A stretch of 64,000 nucleotides of DNA from Hathewaya limosa (lineage in GTDB: Bacteria > Bacillota > Clostridia > Clostridiales > Clostridiaceae). This document shows positions 16,615-26,545 of the stretch, in pieces. The translations under genes were made by a program, and so were the position numbers. The notes beneath the pieces are model-generated. The model was not told the origin of the DNA and searched no databases. It saw nothing but the letters and a program-made list of their open reading frames with translations. The stretch covers positions 241,171 through 305,170 of the forward strand of contig NZ_JAUSWN010000001.1 of the NCBI RefSeq assembly GCF_030815255.1, in the 5' to 3' direction. How positions within the stretch are numbered: the first letter of the stretch is position 1; every line of letters begins with the position of its first letter.

Positions 16615-17790
16615 ATGATTAAAGATCCAATAAGCATAATTTTAGTAATAGCATTTTTTTATCCTATTTTGAAGGGGTTCCTTTTAACATATAGATCTAT
16701 AGACCAAAAGAGAACTATATACAGTATTTCCAGTACAATATCTTTTTTATTATCTATATATTTAGGAATATTTATTTTTAAAGGTATTTTCATGAAAAGA
16801 AATTTACAGATATTTAAAAAAATCTATGAGTTAATACCTAGGAATGTTACTGAATTCTTACAAGGAAATTTTATTGTACTATACTTAGTTGTGTTACCTC
16901 TAATAATTTTTATTATCTATATGATAATAAAATGGATTATTATCACAATTAATTCCATTATACTTTATCCTATTTTTGATGGAATTGAATCTATCTCAAA
17001 AAAGAGAAGTAAGGGATTTAAAAGAGTTTTAGGTGCTATTTTTGAATTACCTAGAAGTATTGTATATGTCATAATAATATGTTTTATTTTAAATTATGGT
17101 TCAGCTTTAAGTATAGGGGGAATAAGTCAAGAATTAAATAAATATATAGCAAGATCTCAATTATATAATAGACTTTCTAGGGAAGTGGTAACCCCTATAA
17201 CCAATTCTAATATAGCTAAAAAGTTACCTAATATAATAAATGAGTCCTTTAAGATAGAAATTCAAGAATTAAAACCTGGTGATAAGATACCTAATTCAAA
17301 TAAAAATGTAATAGTTTATTATAATGGAATAACTTTAAATGATGCTATAAAATCTAACACAAATATAGATGAATTTAGTAAGAGGCTAGTTTCAAATAAA
17401 TCAAATTCATATGAAAAAAGTAAAACAATTTATAGATGGATAAGTTCTAATGTTAAATATGATTATAATAAAGCTAAGAGAGTATTAAATAATGATTTTT
17501 CAGTGAAATCAGGAAGCGTTAATACATTTAATACAAGACAGGGAATTTGTTTTGACTATTCTTCTCTATTTGTATCAATGTGTAGGGCAAATGATATAAA
17601 AGTTAGACTTGTAACAGGAAAGGGATTTGATGGTACAAGTTGGGTAAGTCATGCGTGGAATCAAGTATATATCCAAGAGAAAAATAAGTGGATCAATGTA
17701 GATACTACATTTGGAGTAGCGGGAGATTATTTCAATACACCTATGTTTTCACTAGAACATAAAGAATCTAATATTGCAGGTGAATGGTAA
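16615..17790 (+). CDS. Membrane-anchored transglutaminase-like protein
   Basis: Protein of 391 residues. At least three or four hydrophobic segments occupy residues about 5-27, 36-57, 86-118 and 147-170. A transglutaminase-like domain fills the C-terminal half. The catalytic triad is visible as Cys312 (RQGICFDYS), His346 (WVSHAWNQVY) and Asp363 (WINVDTTFG). The position after the membrane part suggests an extracytoplasmic domain acting on cell-wall or surface protein. The known activities of relatives include protein cross-linking and proteolysis, and which applies here is not known. ATG 16615 immediately follows the recX stop, with GAGGGTG as ribosome binding site. Confidence 0.88.
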   Translation: MIKDPISIILVIAFFYPILKGFLLTYRSIDQKRTIYSISSTISFLLSIYLGIFIFKGIFMKRNLQIFKKIYELIPRNVTEFLQGNFIVLYLVVLPLIIFIIYMIIKWIIITINSIILYPIFDGIESISKKRSKGFKRVLGAIFELPRSIVYVIIICFILNYGSALSIGGISQELNKYIARSQLYNRLSREVVTPITNSNIAKKLPNIINESFKIEIQELKPGDKIPNSNKNVIVYYNGITLNDAIKSNTNIDEFSKRLVSNKSNSYEKSKTIYRWISSNVKYDYNKAKRVLNNDFSVKSGSVNTFNTRQGICFDYSSLFVSMCRANDIKVRLVTGKGFDGTSWVSHAWNQVYIQEKNKWINVDTTFGVAGDYFNTPMFSLEHKESNIAGEW

Positions 17791-17872
17791 AATTAAACAA
17801 AATGTAACTTCTAATTCCTTCCAAAAATAGTATAATTATAGTGTGGCAAGAAATTTGGGAGGGATGGTTAAA

Positions 17873-18829
17873 ATGAAAAATCAAGAGCGTGTAAGAAAAA
17901 AAAGAAAGTCAAGTACTAATGAGAAAATGAGAAAAAGAAATAAGATAATGGATATATCTATATACTCATTAATTATAATAGGGATGTTTTTAATAGGAGC
18001 ATTTATTGGAAATAAATTATTCGATGTATCTGCTGAAAGTTATAATGTTTATGCAGAAGGAGAAAAGAAGAATAATGTTAAGATAGAAAATAAAAATTTA
18101 GGTACGTCTTCTAATGTCAAGGTGGACAAGAATAATTCTGTAAAGGATACAGAAAAAAAACAAGAAGTAATAGATAAAAGTGATAAAAAAGAGGACAAGA
18201 ATCTTAAAAAAAGTAAGAATAAAAAAGAGGACCTTCGGGGAAAAAAAATTTGCTATTTAACTTTTGATGATGGACCAACTAAAAATATTACCCCACAAGT
18301 TTTAGAAATTTTAAAAGAACATGATATAAAAGCAACTTTTTTTGTATTAGGTCAAATGGCAGAAATAAACCCTGATTTAATACATAAAGAGAAAGAGGAA
18401 GGACATTTAATTGCAAATCATGGGCATTCTCATGATTATAATTTAATTTATAGAAATCCAGAAAGTTTGATTAAGGATTTTAAAAAATGTGAAAAAGTAG
18501 TGGAAAGTATATTAAAAGAGAAACCTTGTAATATAGTAAGATTTCCGGGAGGGTCTTTTAATAAAACTATTTTTCAAAAAAAGGTAAATGAGGTTGGATA
18601 TCATTTTGTAGATTGGAATTGTTTAAATGGAGATGCTGAAGGACTTAATGTTCCAGAGGAAAAGTTATTTAATAACGTTAAAAAAACCATAGGAGGACAA
18701 GAACATATTGTAGTTTTAATGCATGATGCTGCAACAAAACAAACTACAGTTAGAAGTCTTTCAAGAATAATAGATTATATAAAAAAACAAGGATATACTT
18801 TTAAAACTTTAGATGAAGCTTTAGATTAA
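17873..18829 (+). CDS. Polysaccharide deacetylase, membrane-anchored
   Basis: NodB-homology carbohydrate esterase of about 318 residues, probably removing N-acetyl groups from cell-wall peptidoglycan. After a very basic cytoplasmic N-terminus there is one membrane segment (IYSLIIIGMFLIGAFIGNKL), then a long Lys/Asp/Glu-rich linker, then the catalytic domain. Motifs are LTFDDGPT (metal and base aspartates), the metal histidines in NHGHSHD, RFPGGS, a DWN segment and LMHDAA. I start at ATG 17873 because GGGAGGG lies at 17857-17863; the upstream in-frame GTG at 17843 precedes that site. It stands alone and ends at a hairpin. Confidence 0.93.
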   Translation: MKNQERVRKKRKSSTNEKMRKRNKIMDISIYSLIIIGMFLIGAFIGNKLFDVSAESYNVYAEGEKKNNVKIENKNLGTSSNVKVDKNNSVKDTEKKQEVIDKSDKKEDKNLKKSKNKKEDLRGKKICYLTFDDGPTKNITPQVLEILKEHDIKATFFVLGQMAEINPDLIHKEKEEGHLIANHGHSHDYNLIYRNPESLIKDFKKCEKVVESILKEKPCNIVRFPGGSFNKTIFQKKVNEVGYHFVDWNCLNGDAEGLNVPEEKLFNNVKKTIGGQEHIVVLMHDAATKQTTVRSLSRIIDYIKKQGYTFKTLDEALD

Positions 18830-18854
18830 AAAGTATAATATAATCAGTAATAAG

Positions 18855-18881
18855 AAGACTGTGTATAAAAAACACAGTCTT
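18855..18881. terminator. Hairpin between deacetylase and TPR genes
   Basis: AAGACTGTGT (18855-18864) pairs with ACACAGTCTT (18872-18881). It lies between convergent genes and may serve both. The T tracts on each side are imperfect. Confidence 0.7.
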
Positions 18882-18886
18882 TAATA

Positions 18887-19243
18887 TTATTTAGATTTTC
18901 TAAAATTATCTAAAATAAGTTTTATGGCTTTTTCACAATCTTTATCATCATTGTCTAAACTCCAAGCCAAATTAAAATAATATAAGGATTTAGGATTATT
19001 GTTTAACATTGCATAACAATAGGCCAAGTTAAATATATATCTACTGTCTTGTTTTATGTGAACAGCATTTCGTAAAAATTCTATGGCTTTTTCATAGTTT
19101 TTTAACTTTATGTGGCAAACAGCTGTATTATACAGAGAGCCAGATTCGTTTTCATTCATATCTAAGGCTTTTTTATACATGTAAATAGCTTTTTTATACT
19201 CTTTTGCATTATAGAGGTCGTTAGCTTTTTTAAAGTAACTCAT
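18887..19243 (-). CDS. TPR repeat protein
   Basis: Small protein of 118 residues made of about three tetratricopeptide repeats: AKEYKKAIYMYKKALDMNEN, a repeat around the NYEKAIEFLRNAVHIKQD segment, and a degenerate third in PKSLYYFNLAWSLDND. It has no signal or membrane segment and is probably a cytoplasmic scaffold for protein contacts. The ribosome binding site is AGGAGG before ATG 19243. A gap of 70 bases separates it from the transporter genes upstream on the same strand. Partner and function are unknown. Confidence 0.85.
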   Translation of the reverse strand: MSYFKKANDLYNAKEYKKAIYMYKKALDMNENESGSLYNTAVCHIKLKNYEKAIEFLRNAVHIKQDSRYIFNLAYCYAMLNNNPKSLYYFNLAWSLDNDDKDCEKAIKLILDNFRKSK

Positions 19244-19313
19244 ATTTTCCTCCTTTAGTTTACTATGGATTCATATTTAAATGTTTCCCAATATGAGATA
19301 TTTTAATCATAAG

Positions 19314-20114
19314 TTACATATTAGAATTAAATTTTTTTTCAAGGAGAGAGACACCAGCATACATTAAATAAGCTAAAATAGAAAGGACAATAACGCCCAT
19401 CATAACCATATCTAAGTCTGAAATTTGACCGCCATAAACTATTAAAAAGCCTAAACCTTCCTTTGCAACAAGGAATTCACCCATTATTACACCGACCCAG
19501 GATAATCCCACATTAATTTTTAATGCGGATATTAAGGTAGGAATAGAAGCGGGAATAATTAAATGTTTTAGAATTTGAAATTTGTTAGCTCCAAAAGTTT
19601 TCATAAGTTTAATTTTATCTTTATCTACTTCTTTAAAGCCTGATAGTACACTTATAATAGTAACTACGATAGATATTAAAAGAGCAATTACTACTATGGC
19701 ACTAATTCCATTACCTACCCAAAAAATAATTATTGGAGCAAGTGCTATCTTAGGAAGTGCATTTAATACAACTAGATAAGGGTCTAATACCCTACATAAA
19801 AAGTCCGACCACCAAAGCAAGATAGCTATTAAAGTACCTAATATAGTCCCAAGTAAGAATCCTATTATAGTTTCGCCACAAGTTACTAATATGTGTCTAA
19901 ATAAAGTTCCTTCATTATATATTTTAATTAAACTTTTTACCATACGGGAAGGGGTACTAATCAAAAATGGATCTATCCACTTTAAATCACCAGCTATTTC
20001 CCAAAGACCAAATAAAACTATTAAAATCATAATTCTTGTAAACGCTACTTTTCTATGATCTTTTTTTACACCTAATAAATATTTTTGATGTTCTGTACTT
20101 ATAGGGTTATTCAT
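19314..20114 (-). CDS. ABC transporter permease, nitrate/sulfonate/thiamine-precursor type
   Basis: Inner-membrane permease of 266 residues with about six helices. The coupling loop is MKTFGANKFQILKHLIIPAS, which fits the SsuC/TauC/ThiX group. Its N-terminal region (LWEIAGDLKWIDPFLISTPS) is typical of the same group. The start overlaps the end of the ATPase gene by 8 bases, so the two are translationally coupled. The likely binding protein is encoded separately at 25517-26545, beyond an oppositely oriented gene. The ligand cannot be decided; sulfonates, taurine-like compounds or pyrimidine precursors are all transported by relatives. Confidence 0.9.
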   Translation of the reverse strand: MNNPISTEHQKYLLGVKKDHRKVAFTRIMILIVLFGLWEIAGDLKWIDPFLISTPSRMVKSLIKIYNEGTLFRHILVTCGETIIGFLLGTILGTLIAILLWWSDFLCRVLDPYLVVLNALPKIALAPIIIFWVGNGISAIVVIALLISIVVTIISVLSGFKEVDKDKIKLMKTFGANKFQILKHLIIPASIPTLISALKINVGLSWVGVIMGEFLVAKEGLGFLIVYGGQISDLDMVMMGVIVLSILAYLMYAGVSLLEKKFNSNM

Positions 20115-20874
20115 GATGATTCAACTCCTTCCATAATATATTAAAATAATTACTAAATTCAGGTGCTTGTCTTCTTTTTAAAGGAGTACTAAATTCATCT
20201 TTAAATTTTATTTTAAGGTTATTTTTTATAGTTGCAGGACGGTTAGATAATGCTAATACTCGATTAGACATAGATACCGCTTCAGAAATATCATGTGTTA
20301 CCATGATAGCAGTTTTATTTTCAAGTTTAATAATTTTATAAATTTCATCACTAATATTAAGTCTAGTTTGATAATCTAATGCAGAAAATGGTTCATCTAA
20401 TAGAAGTACTTTAGGATTTGTAGCTAAGGTTCTAATTAGAGCTACCCTTTGGCGCATACCACCAGAAAGTTGTTGAGGATGATGATTTTTAAATTCCCAC
20501 AAACCATAATTTTTTAATAGTTTATCTATATATTTTTTGTTTATTTCGGTTAAATTTTTTTGGATTTTAAGTCCTAGACATACATTTTGATATACTGTAA
20601 GCCAAGGAAATAGCTGATCTTTTTGAAACATATATCCTATAGAGTTGTTACAATTTTTTATTTCTTTATTATCTATATAAATTTTCCCAGAAGATGGAGA
20701 TAGTAATCCAGCAATAATATTCAAAATTGTTGATTTTCCACAGCCAGATGGACCTATAATGCTTAAAAATTCTCCTTCTTCTACGTTGAATTTTATGTCT
20801 TTAAGTGCTGATGTTTCTCCTTTTAAAGTGTGATAAGTCATGCATATATTATCAACTTTTATCATTGTATTCAC
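20107..20874 (-). CDS. ABC transporter ATP-binding protein, nitrate/sulfonate type
   Basis: ATPase subunit of 255 residues with Walker A GPSGCGKST, the Q-loop MFQKDQLFPWLTV, signature LSGGMRQRVALIR, Walker B VLLLDEPFSALD and the switch histidine VTHDISEAV. The FPW after the Q-loop glutamine is common in the SsuB/TauB group. It is the first gene of the permease pair, reading leftwards. No riboswitch of the TPP or SAM type was recognised upstream. Together with the permease and the lipoprotein at 25517 it makes a full importer. Confidence 0.93.
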   Translation of the reverse strand: MNTMIKVDNICMTYHTLKGETSALKDIKFNVEEGEFLSIIGPSGCGKSTILNIIAGLLSPSSGKIYIDNKEIKNCNNSIGYMFQKDQLFPWLTVYQNVCLGLKIQKNLTEINKKYIDKLLKNYGLWEFKNHHPQQLSGGMRQRVALIRTLATNPKVLLLDEPFSALDYQTRLNISDEIYKIIKLENKTAIMVTHDISEAVSMSNRVLALSNRPATIKNNLKIKFKDEFSTPLKRRQAPEFSNYFNILWKELNHHE

Positions 20875-21037
20875 TCCTTTTTATATGAGCTTTGTATTAA
20901 GGCTACATTTGTTGTAAAGTTATTTAATGAATGAGCTGCAATCTAGCTAAATATTTTTTATAATCATATAATAAACTATGATTTTTAAGTGATATTTGTT
21001 AATTCTCTTGATTTAATTAAATAACTATTAACAAACT

Positions 21038-21065
21038 TTAATATAGAGGTATAATAAATATATTT
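21038..21065 (+). promoter_or_regulatory. Promoter for the BadF-type activator gene
   Basis: TTAACA (21038-21043) and TATAAT (21060-21065) are 16 bases apart, leaving an untranslated leader of about 95 bases before the start at 21167. Confidence 0.65.
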
Positions 21066-21166
21066 AAATAGTATATCTTGTATAAGAGACATCTATGGTA
21101 TAAGATTTTAAAGAAAAAAGTTTTTTGTTTTTTATGGACTTACATAGAAATTAGGGGGGATTTCAT

Positions 21167-24100
21167 ATGATGAAACAAAATTTTAAGTTGGGTTTAGATG
21201 TAGGATCTACTACAGTAAAAGTAGTTTTGTTGGACTACAAAGATAATATTATTTATTCTAAATATAAGAGGCATTTTTCAGATATAAAAATTACTGTACA
21301 TAATGTTTTAAAAGAATGTTATAAAAGTATTGGAGATAAAGAACTTAAAGTTGCCGTTACAGGTTCGGGCGGGCTTTCTATTTCTAAGTGGCTAGATTTA
21401 GAATTTGTACAGGAGGTTATAGCATGTACTACCGCTATAGAAACAAAGCTACAGGGGGTAGATGTAGCTATAGAATTAGGCGGAGAAGATGCTAAAATAA
21501 CTTATTTTACAAATGGTATAGAACAGAGGATGAATGGTACTTGTGCGGGAGGTACGGGAGCGTTTATAGATCAAATGGCAACGTTATTACAAACCGATCC
21601 AATAGGACTTAATGAACTTTCTAAAAATCATAAAGTCATATATCCTATTGCTGCAAGATGTGGAGTTTTTGCTAAAACAGATATACAACCTCTTTTAAAT
21701 GAAGGTGCTAAAAAGGAAGATATAGCAGCATCTATATTTCAAGCTGTAGTAACCCAAACAATTAGTGGACTAGCTTGCGGTAGACCTATAAAGGGAAGGA
21801 TAGCTTTTTTAGGAGGACCTTTATTCTTTTTATCAGAATTAAGAAAACGTTTTACTGAGACCTTAAATCTTTCTGATGAAAACATAATTTTCCCTAATAA
21901 TTCACAATTATATGTAGCTTTAGGAGCTGCCTTAAATGCTAAAAATAGTAATGAAATTGATTTTAGTGAGTTATTAAAAAGATTAAATAATATGGATTCA
22001 GATTTAACGGAAAGTATAAGTTTGTTGCCTCCATTATTTAAATCAAAAGAGGAATATGATAAATTTAAAAAAGAACATGAAAAATATAAAGTAAAAAGAA
22101 AAGATTTGAAAACTTATAGAGGGGATTGTTTTTTAGGAATAGACGCCGGTTCAACGACGACTAAGGCAGCAGTAATCTCCAAAGATGGAGAACTATTATA
22201 TTCTTATTATAATAGTAATAAGGGAAATCCATTAGAATCTACTATTAAAATTTTAAAAGAAATTTATTCTATACTACCAAGTGGAGCTATAATAAGAAAT
22301 TCTGCAGTTACAGGATATGGAGAAGGACTTTTAAAAGAAGCATTAAAGATAGATATAGGGGAAATTGAAACAGTAGCTCATTTTAAAGGAGCTAATTTCT
22401 TTTTAGATGGTGTTGACTTTATATTGGATATTGGCGGACAAGATATGAAGTGCTTAAAAATAAAAGATGGGGTAATTGAAAGTATTATGCTAAATGAAGC
22501 ATGTTCTTCAGGATGTGGTTCTTTTATACAAAGTTTCGCTCAATCTTTAGATATTGAAATAGAGGAATTTGTGAAAAAGGCCCTTTTAAGTCAACATCCT
22601 GTTGATTTAGGCTCAAGATGTACTGTTTTTATGAATTCAAGAGTTAAACAAGCACAAAAAGAAGGGGCTAGTATAGGTGATATTTCTGCTGGACTTTCAT
22701 ATTCAGTAATAAAAAATGCTTTATATAAGGTTATAAAAATAAGAGATTCAAAGGCAATGGGTAGTAAAATTATAGTTCAGGGAGGAACCTTCTATAATGA
22801 TGCAGTTTTAAGAAGTTTTGAATTAATTTCTAAGAGAAAAGCTATAAGACCCGACATTTCAGGGATTATGGGAGCTTTTGGGGCAGCATTAATTTCAAGG
22901 GAACGATATAAGAAAGGTTATAATACTACTATTTTAAAGGAAGATGAATTAAATAACTTTAAATCGCAAGTAAATTTGAAGCGTTGTGGAAAATGCCCTA
23001 ATAATTGTCTTTTAACTATAAATGATTTTGGAGATAGAAAATTTATTACAGGAAATAGGTGTGAAAGAGGATTAGGAAAGGAATGTACTAAAAATTTATT
23101 GCCTAATATGTTTGAATATAAGTATAAAAGACTCTTTAGTTATGTTCCATTAAAAGAAAATGAGGCTAAGAGAGGAACAATTGGTATACCAAGGGTATTA
23201 AATATGTATGAAAATTATCCATTTTGGTTTACATTTTTAACTGAATTAGGATTTAGAGTTCAATTATCTACTCGTTCTTCTAAAAGTATTTATGAAAAAG
23301 GTATGGATACTATTCCATCTGAATCAGCATGTTATCCTGCGAAATTAACACATGGGCATATTATGAATCTTGTGGAAAGAGGAATTAAAACTATATTTTA
23401 TCCTTGTGTTGTATATGAGAACTTAGAAGATAAAAATTGTGATAATCACTATAACTGTCCTATGGTAACTTCTTATCCAGAGGTTATTAAAAATAACATG
23501 GAAATTTTAAAAGAAAAAAATATTAAATTTATGAATCCATTTTTAGCTTTACATAATATAAATAAATTGGAAAAAAGGTTGTATGAAGTTTTTAATGAGT
23601 TTGGTATAAGTAAAACCGAGATTAAGTTAGCCTTAAAAAAGTCAATTATGGAAGATAATAAGTTTAGGGAAGAAATAAGAAATAAAGCCAAGGAAACATT
23701 AGAATATATAAAAGAAAATAATTTAACAGGTGTAGTACTTTGTGGTAGACCATATCATTTAGATCCTGAAATAAATCATGGTATAGCAAGTTTAATAACT
23801 TCCTATAATATGCCTGTATTAACTGAGGATTCAGTTAGTGACTTTTCAGATTTAAGTAGACCATTAAGAGTGGTAGATCAATGGATGTATCATACAAGGC
23901 TTTACAAAGCAGCATCATTTGTTGCCAATAGAGATGATTTAGAGTTAATACAATTAAATTCTTTCGGATGTGGATTAGATGCTGTAACTACAGATCAAGT
24001 TGATGAAATTCTAAGGAACCAAGGCAAGATTTATACATTACTTAAAATAGATGAGGTAAATAATTTAGGTGCTGCTAGAATAAGAATTAGATCTTTAAAA

Positions 24101-25465
24101 GCTGCAATAGAAGAAAGAAAAGAAAAGGGTATAAGGCATTTAGATAAAAATCAGGATTTAAAATATGTAAATAAAGTAGTTTTTACTAAAAAAATGAGAA
24201 AAAATCATACTATTTTATGTCCTCAAATGTCACCAATACATTTTAAATTAGTAGAAAGTGCATTAAATTCTGAAGGATATAATATTAAGGTATTACCAAA
24301 AGTGGATGAGAAAGCCGTAGAAGAAGGGTTAAAGTATGTAAACAATGATGCTTGTTACCCATCTATTATTACTATTGGACAAATAATGAAAGCATTAAAG
24401 TCTGGTGAATATGATTTAAATAATACATCTGTTATACTATCTCAAACAGGGGGAGGATGTAGAGCTACTAATTACATTTCTTTTTTAAGAAAGGCATTAA
24501 AAGAAACTAATATGGAAAAAATACCGGTAATTTCTTTAAATCCTTGTGGTATAGAAAAGAACCCAGGTTTTAGATTTAATTTGTCTATGGTTAAAAAAAG
24601 TTTAATGGCGCTTGTTTATGGAGATTTATTTATGAGATGTCTATATAGAGTTAGGCCATATGAAAGTATAAAAGGATCAGCTAATAATCTATATAATAAG
24701 TGGAATAAAATATGTATAGAAGCTGTTAAGCATACTAATTTTAAGCAGTTTACTGATAATATATTTAACATAGTAAAAGAATTTGATAATTTAGAGATAA
24801 ATAATGTAGAGAAACCTAAAGTAGGAGTTGTTGGAGAAATTTTAGTTAAATTTCATCCAGATGCTAATAATAATGTGGTAGACATTATAGAAAAAGAAGG
24901 TGCAGAGGCAGTTGTACCAGATCTCATTGATTTCTTTTTATATTGTGCATATAATTCTAACTTTAAATATGAATATTTAGGGGGAAAATATATAAATAAA
25001 ATAGGATGTAATATAGCTATTAAATATATAGAAAGATATAGAAAATTTTTAAAAGAGACATTAAATCAAAGTAAAAGATTTTCTTCCCCTAAAACTATAC
25101 AACAATTAGCCAATGGAGCTAAAAACATATTATCCTTAGGGAATCAAACAGGGGAGGGATGGTTTTTAACGGCAGAAATGGTAGAGCTTTTAGAAAATGG
25201 TGTAAATAATATTATTTGCACACAACCGTTTGCATGTCTTCCTAATCACGTAACAGGTAAAGGTATGATAAAAGCACTTAAAAAGAGATATCCCAAATCT
25301 AATATAACTCCAATTGATTATGATCCAGGAGCTAGTGAAGTAAATCAAATTAATCGTATAAAGCTTATGCTATCTACAGCATTTAAAAATTTAGAATCAG
25401 ACAAAACGTTACAAGAAGTAGTGGTTGCATATAATGAAGCTGCATCTACTAAATCTGAAGATTAA
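21167..25465 (+). CDS. Double BadF/BcrA-type ATPase, 2-hydroxyacyl-CoA dehydratase activator-related
   Basis: Large cytoplasmic protein of 1,432 residues. Two ASKHA-type ATPase domains occur in tandem. The first starts with GLDVGSTTVKVVLLD near residue 9 and has a cluster-loop cysteine (Cys126 in NGTCAGGTGAF). The second starts with GIDAGSTTTKAAVI near residue 324 and has NEACSSGCGSF. Each resembles HgdC, the archerase that injects an electron into 2-hydroxyacyl-CoA dehydratases using a [4Fe-4S] cluster. A cysteine-rich linker (RCGKCPNNCLL) leads into a long C-terminal half related to DUF2229 and the dehydratase subunits, with CYPAKLTHGHI and further cysteines. The biochemical role of such fusions is unresolved. 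It sits, oppositely oriented, inside an ABC transporter locus. GGGGGA precedes ATG 21167. Confidence 0.88.
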   Translation: MMKQNFKLGLDVGSTTVKVVLLDYKDNIIYSKYKRHFSDIKITVHNVLKECYKSIGDKELKVAVTGSGGLSISKWLDLEFVQEVIACTTAIETKLQGVDVAIELGGEDAKITYFTNGIEQRMNGTCAGGTGAFIDQMATLLQTDPIGLNELSKNHKVIYPIAARCGVFAKTDIQPLLNEGAKKEDIAASIFQAVVTQTISGLACGRPIKGRIAFLGGPLFFLSELRKRFTETLNLSDENIIFPNNSQLYVALGAALNAKNSNEIDFSELLKRLNNMDSDLTESISLLPPLFKSKEEYDKFKKEHEKYKVKRKDLKTYRGDCFLGIDAGSTTTKAAVISKDGELLYSYYNSNKGNPLESTIKILKEIYSILPSGAIIRNSAVTGYGEGLLKEALKIDIGEIETVAHFKGANFFLDGVDFILDIGGQDMKCLKIKDGVIESIMLNEACSSGCGSFIQSFAQSLDIEIEEFVKKALLSQHPVDLGSRCTVFMNSRVKQAQKEGASIGDISAGLSYSVIKNALYKVIKIRDSKAMGSKIIVQGGTFYNDAVLRSFELISKRKAIRPDISGIMGAFGAALISRERYKKGYNTTILKEDELNNFKSQVNLKRCGKCPNNCLLTINDFGDRKFITGNRCERGLGKECTKNLLPNMFEYKYKRLFSYVPLKENEAKRGTIGIPRVLNMYENYPFWFTFLTELGFRVQLSTRSSKSIYEKGMDTIPSESACYPAKLTHGHIMNLVERGIKTIFYPCVVYENLEDKNCDNHYNCPMVTSYPEVIKNNMEILKEKNIKFMNPFLALHNINKLEKRLYEVFNEFGISKTEIKLALKKSIMEDNKFREEIRNKAKETLEYIKENNLTGVVLCGRPYHLDPEINHGIASLITSYNMPVLTEDSVSDFSDLSRPLRVVDQWMYHTRLYKAASFVANRDDLELIQLNSFGCGLDAVTTDQVDEILRNQGKIYTLLKIDEVNNLGAARIRIRSLKAAIEERKEKGIRHLDKNQDLKYVNKVVFTKKMRKNHTILCPQMSPIHFKLVESALNSEGYNIKVLPKVDEKAVEEGLKYVNNDACYPSIITIGQIMKALKSGEYDLNNTSVILSQTGGGCRATNYISFLRKALKETNMEKIPVISLNPCGIEKNPGFRFNLSMVKKSLMALVYGDLFMRCLYRVRPYESIKGSANNLYNKWNKICIEAVKHTNFKQFTDNIFNIVKEFDNLEINNVEKPKVGVVGEILVKFHPDANNNVVDIIEKEGAEAVVPDLIDFFLYCAYNSNFKYEYLGGKYINKIGCNIAIKYIERYRKFLKETLNQSKRFSSPKTIQQLANGAKNILSLGNQTGEGWFLTAEMVELLENGVNNIICTQPFACLPNHVTGKGMIKALKKRYPKSNITPIDYDPGASEVNQINRIKLMLSTAFKNLESDKTLQEVVVAYNEAASTKSED

Positions 25466-25471
25466 ATTACT

Positions 25472-25512
25472 AAAAACACTCTGTAAAATTTTATTTTTAC
25501 AGAGTGTTTTAT
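25472..25512. terminator. Bidirectional terminator between activator gene and binding protein gene
   Basis: AAAACACTCTGTAAAA pairs with TTTTTACAGAGTGTTTT, with A and T tracts on both outer sides. It lies between convergent genes. Confidence 0.9.
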
Positions 25513-25516
25513 TAAA

Positions 25517-26545
25517 CTATTTTTTAGTATTTTGTGTTACTTTTTCTGCAAAGGAATTATCTACTATCTTATTAAATGGAGGTCTTTTTTTAATTAAGTC
25601 TTTATTATACGATTCTATTATATCCATTAATTTGTTTAAGTCCTCTTCTTTTAAAGTAAGTTGTTTAGCATAACTATTAAGTTTCTTATAATTTTTTACT
25701 GATCCAATTAATGTATCAATATCATTTCCAGGGAAAAATGATTTTATAGTATCAACTATTTCTTCATCTGAGTGACTGTATAGCCATTGTTGACCTTTAG
25801 AAATTGCATTTAAGAAATGTTGAACTAATTCAGGATTTTTCCTAATATAAGATTTAGTGGAGAAGAAGCAAGTATAAGGTATTGAACCTAAGGATTCACC
25901 TATAGAGGCTACTATATGGCCACCACCTTGTTTTTGCATTAAACTAGCAGTCGGTTCAAATAAAGTTACATAATCTTCATTTCCACTTTTAAAAGCACCA
26001 GCAGTAGCATTAAAAGCGATGTTGGTAATAATATCTACATCCTTCTTAGGAGTTAATCCATGTTTTTTTAGGGCATATTCAAAAGCCATTTCTGGCATAC
26101 CACCAGGTCTGCCACCTATAACTTTCTTACCCTTTAAATTCTTCCAATTGAAGTCTTTTTCTTCTTTTTTACCAAATAAGAAAGATCCATCAGTTTGAGT
26201 TAATTGTCCAAAAACTACAGGATAATCTTCTCTTCCTTGATTATATATATATATTGCTTGTTCGGGGCCACAAAGACCAATATCTGAGGTTTTACTTAAA
26301 ACTTGTTGCATAGTTTTATCTGCACCTTGACCGGTAGATAACTCTATTTTTAACCCTTCTTCTTTAAAAAAACCTTTATTTATAGCTACATACATAGGGG
26401 CATAAAAAATTGAACGTACAACTTCATTTAATTTTACCGTTTGAGTTTTTGAAGAAGAAGTTTTACTTCCACATCCCACCATAGAAAAAGTAAAAACTCC
26501 TATTAAAACAGAGGATATCAAGGATTTAATCCATTTTTTCTTCAT
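25517..26545 (-). CDS. ABC transporter substrate-binding lipoprotein, NMT1/SsuA type
   Basis: Lipid-anchored binding protein of 342 residues. The signal peptide ends at the lipobox MVGC (Cys25). The SsuA/NMT1-like fold shows as FYAPMYVAINKGFFKEEGL, GQGADKTMQQVLS, the GGRPGGMPEMAFEYALKKHG hinge region and KNPELVQHFLNA. It most likely serves the permease and ATPase at 19314-20874, which share its family and strand but lie beyond the 1,432-codon gene. A short hairpin (TTCATAA/TTATGAA) occurs in its leader near 26580-26600. The ligand is unknown. GGAG precedes the ATG at 26545. Confidence 0.92.
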   Translation of the reverse strand: MKKKWIKSLISSVLIGVFTFSMVGCGSKTSSSKTQTVKLNEVVRSIFYAPMYVAINKGFFKEEGLKIELSTGQGADKTMQQVLSKTSDIGLCGPEQAIYIYNQGREDYPVVFGQLTQTDGSFLFGKKEEKDFNWKNLKGKKVIGGRPGGMPEMAFEYALKKHGLTPKKDVDIITNIAFNATAGAFKSGNEDYVTLFEPTASLMQKQGGGHIVASIGESLGSIPYTCFFSTKSYIRKNPELVQHFLNAISKGQQWLYSHSDEEIVDTIKSFFPGNDIDTLIGSVKNYKKLNSYAKQLTLKEEDLNKLMDIIESYNKDLIKKRPPFNKIVDNSFAEKVTQNTKK

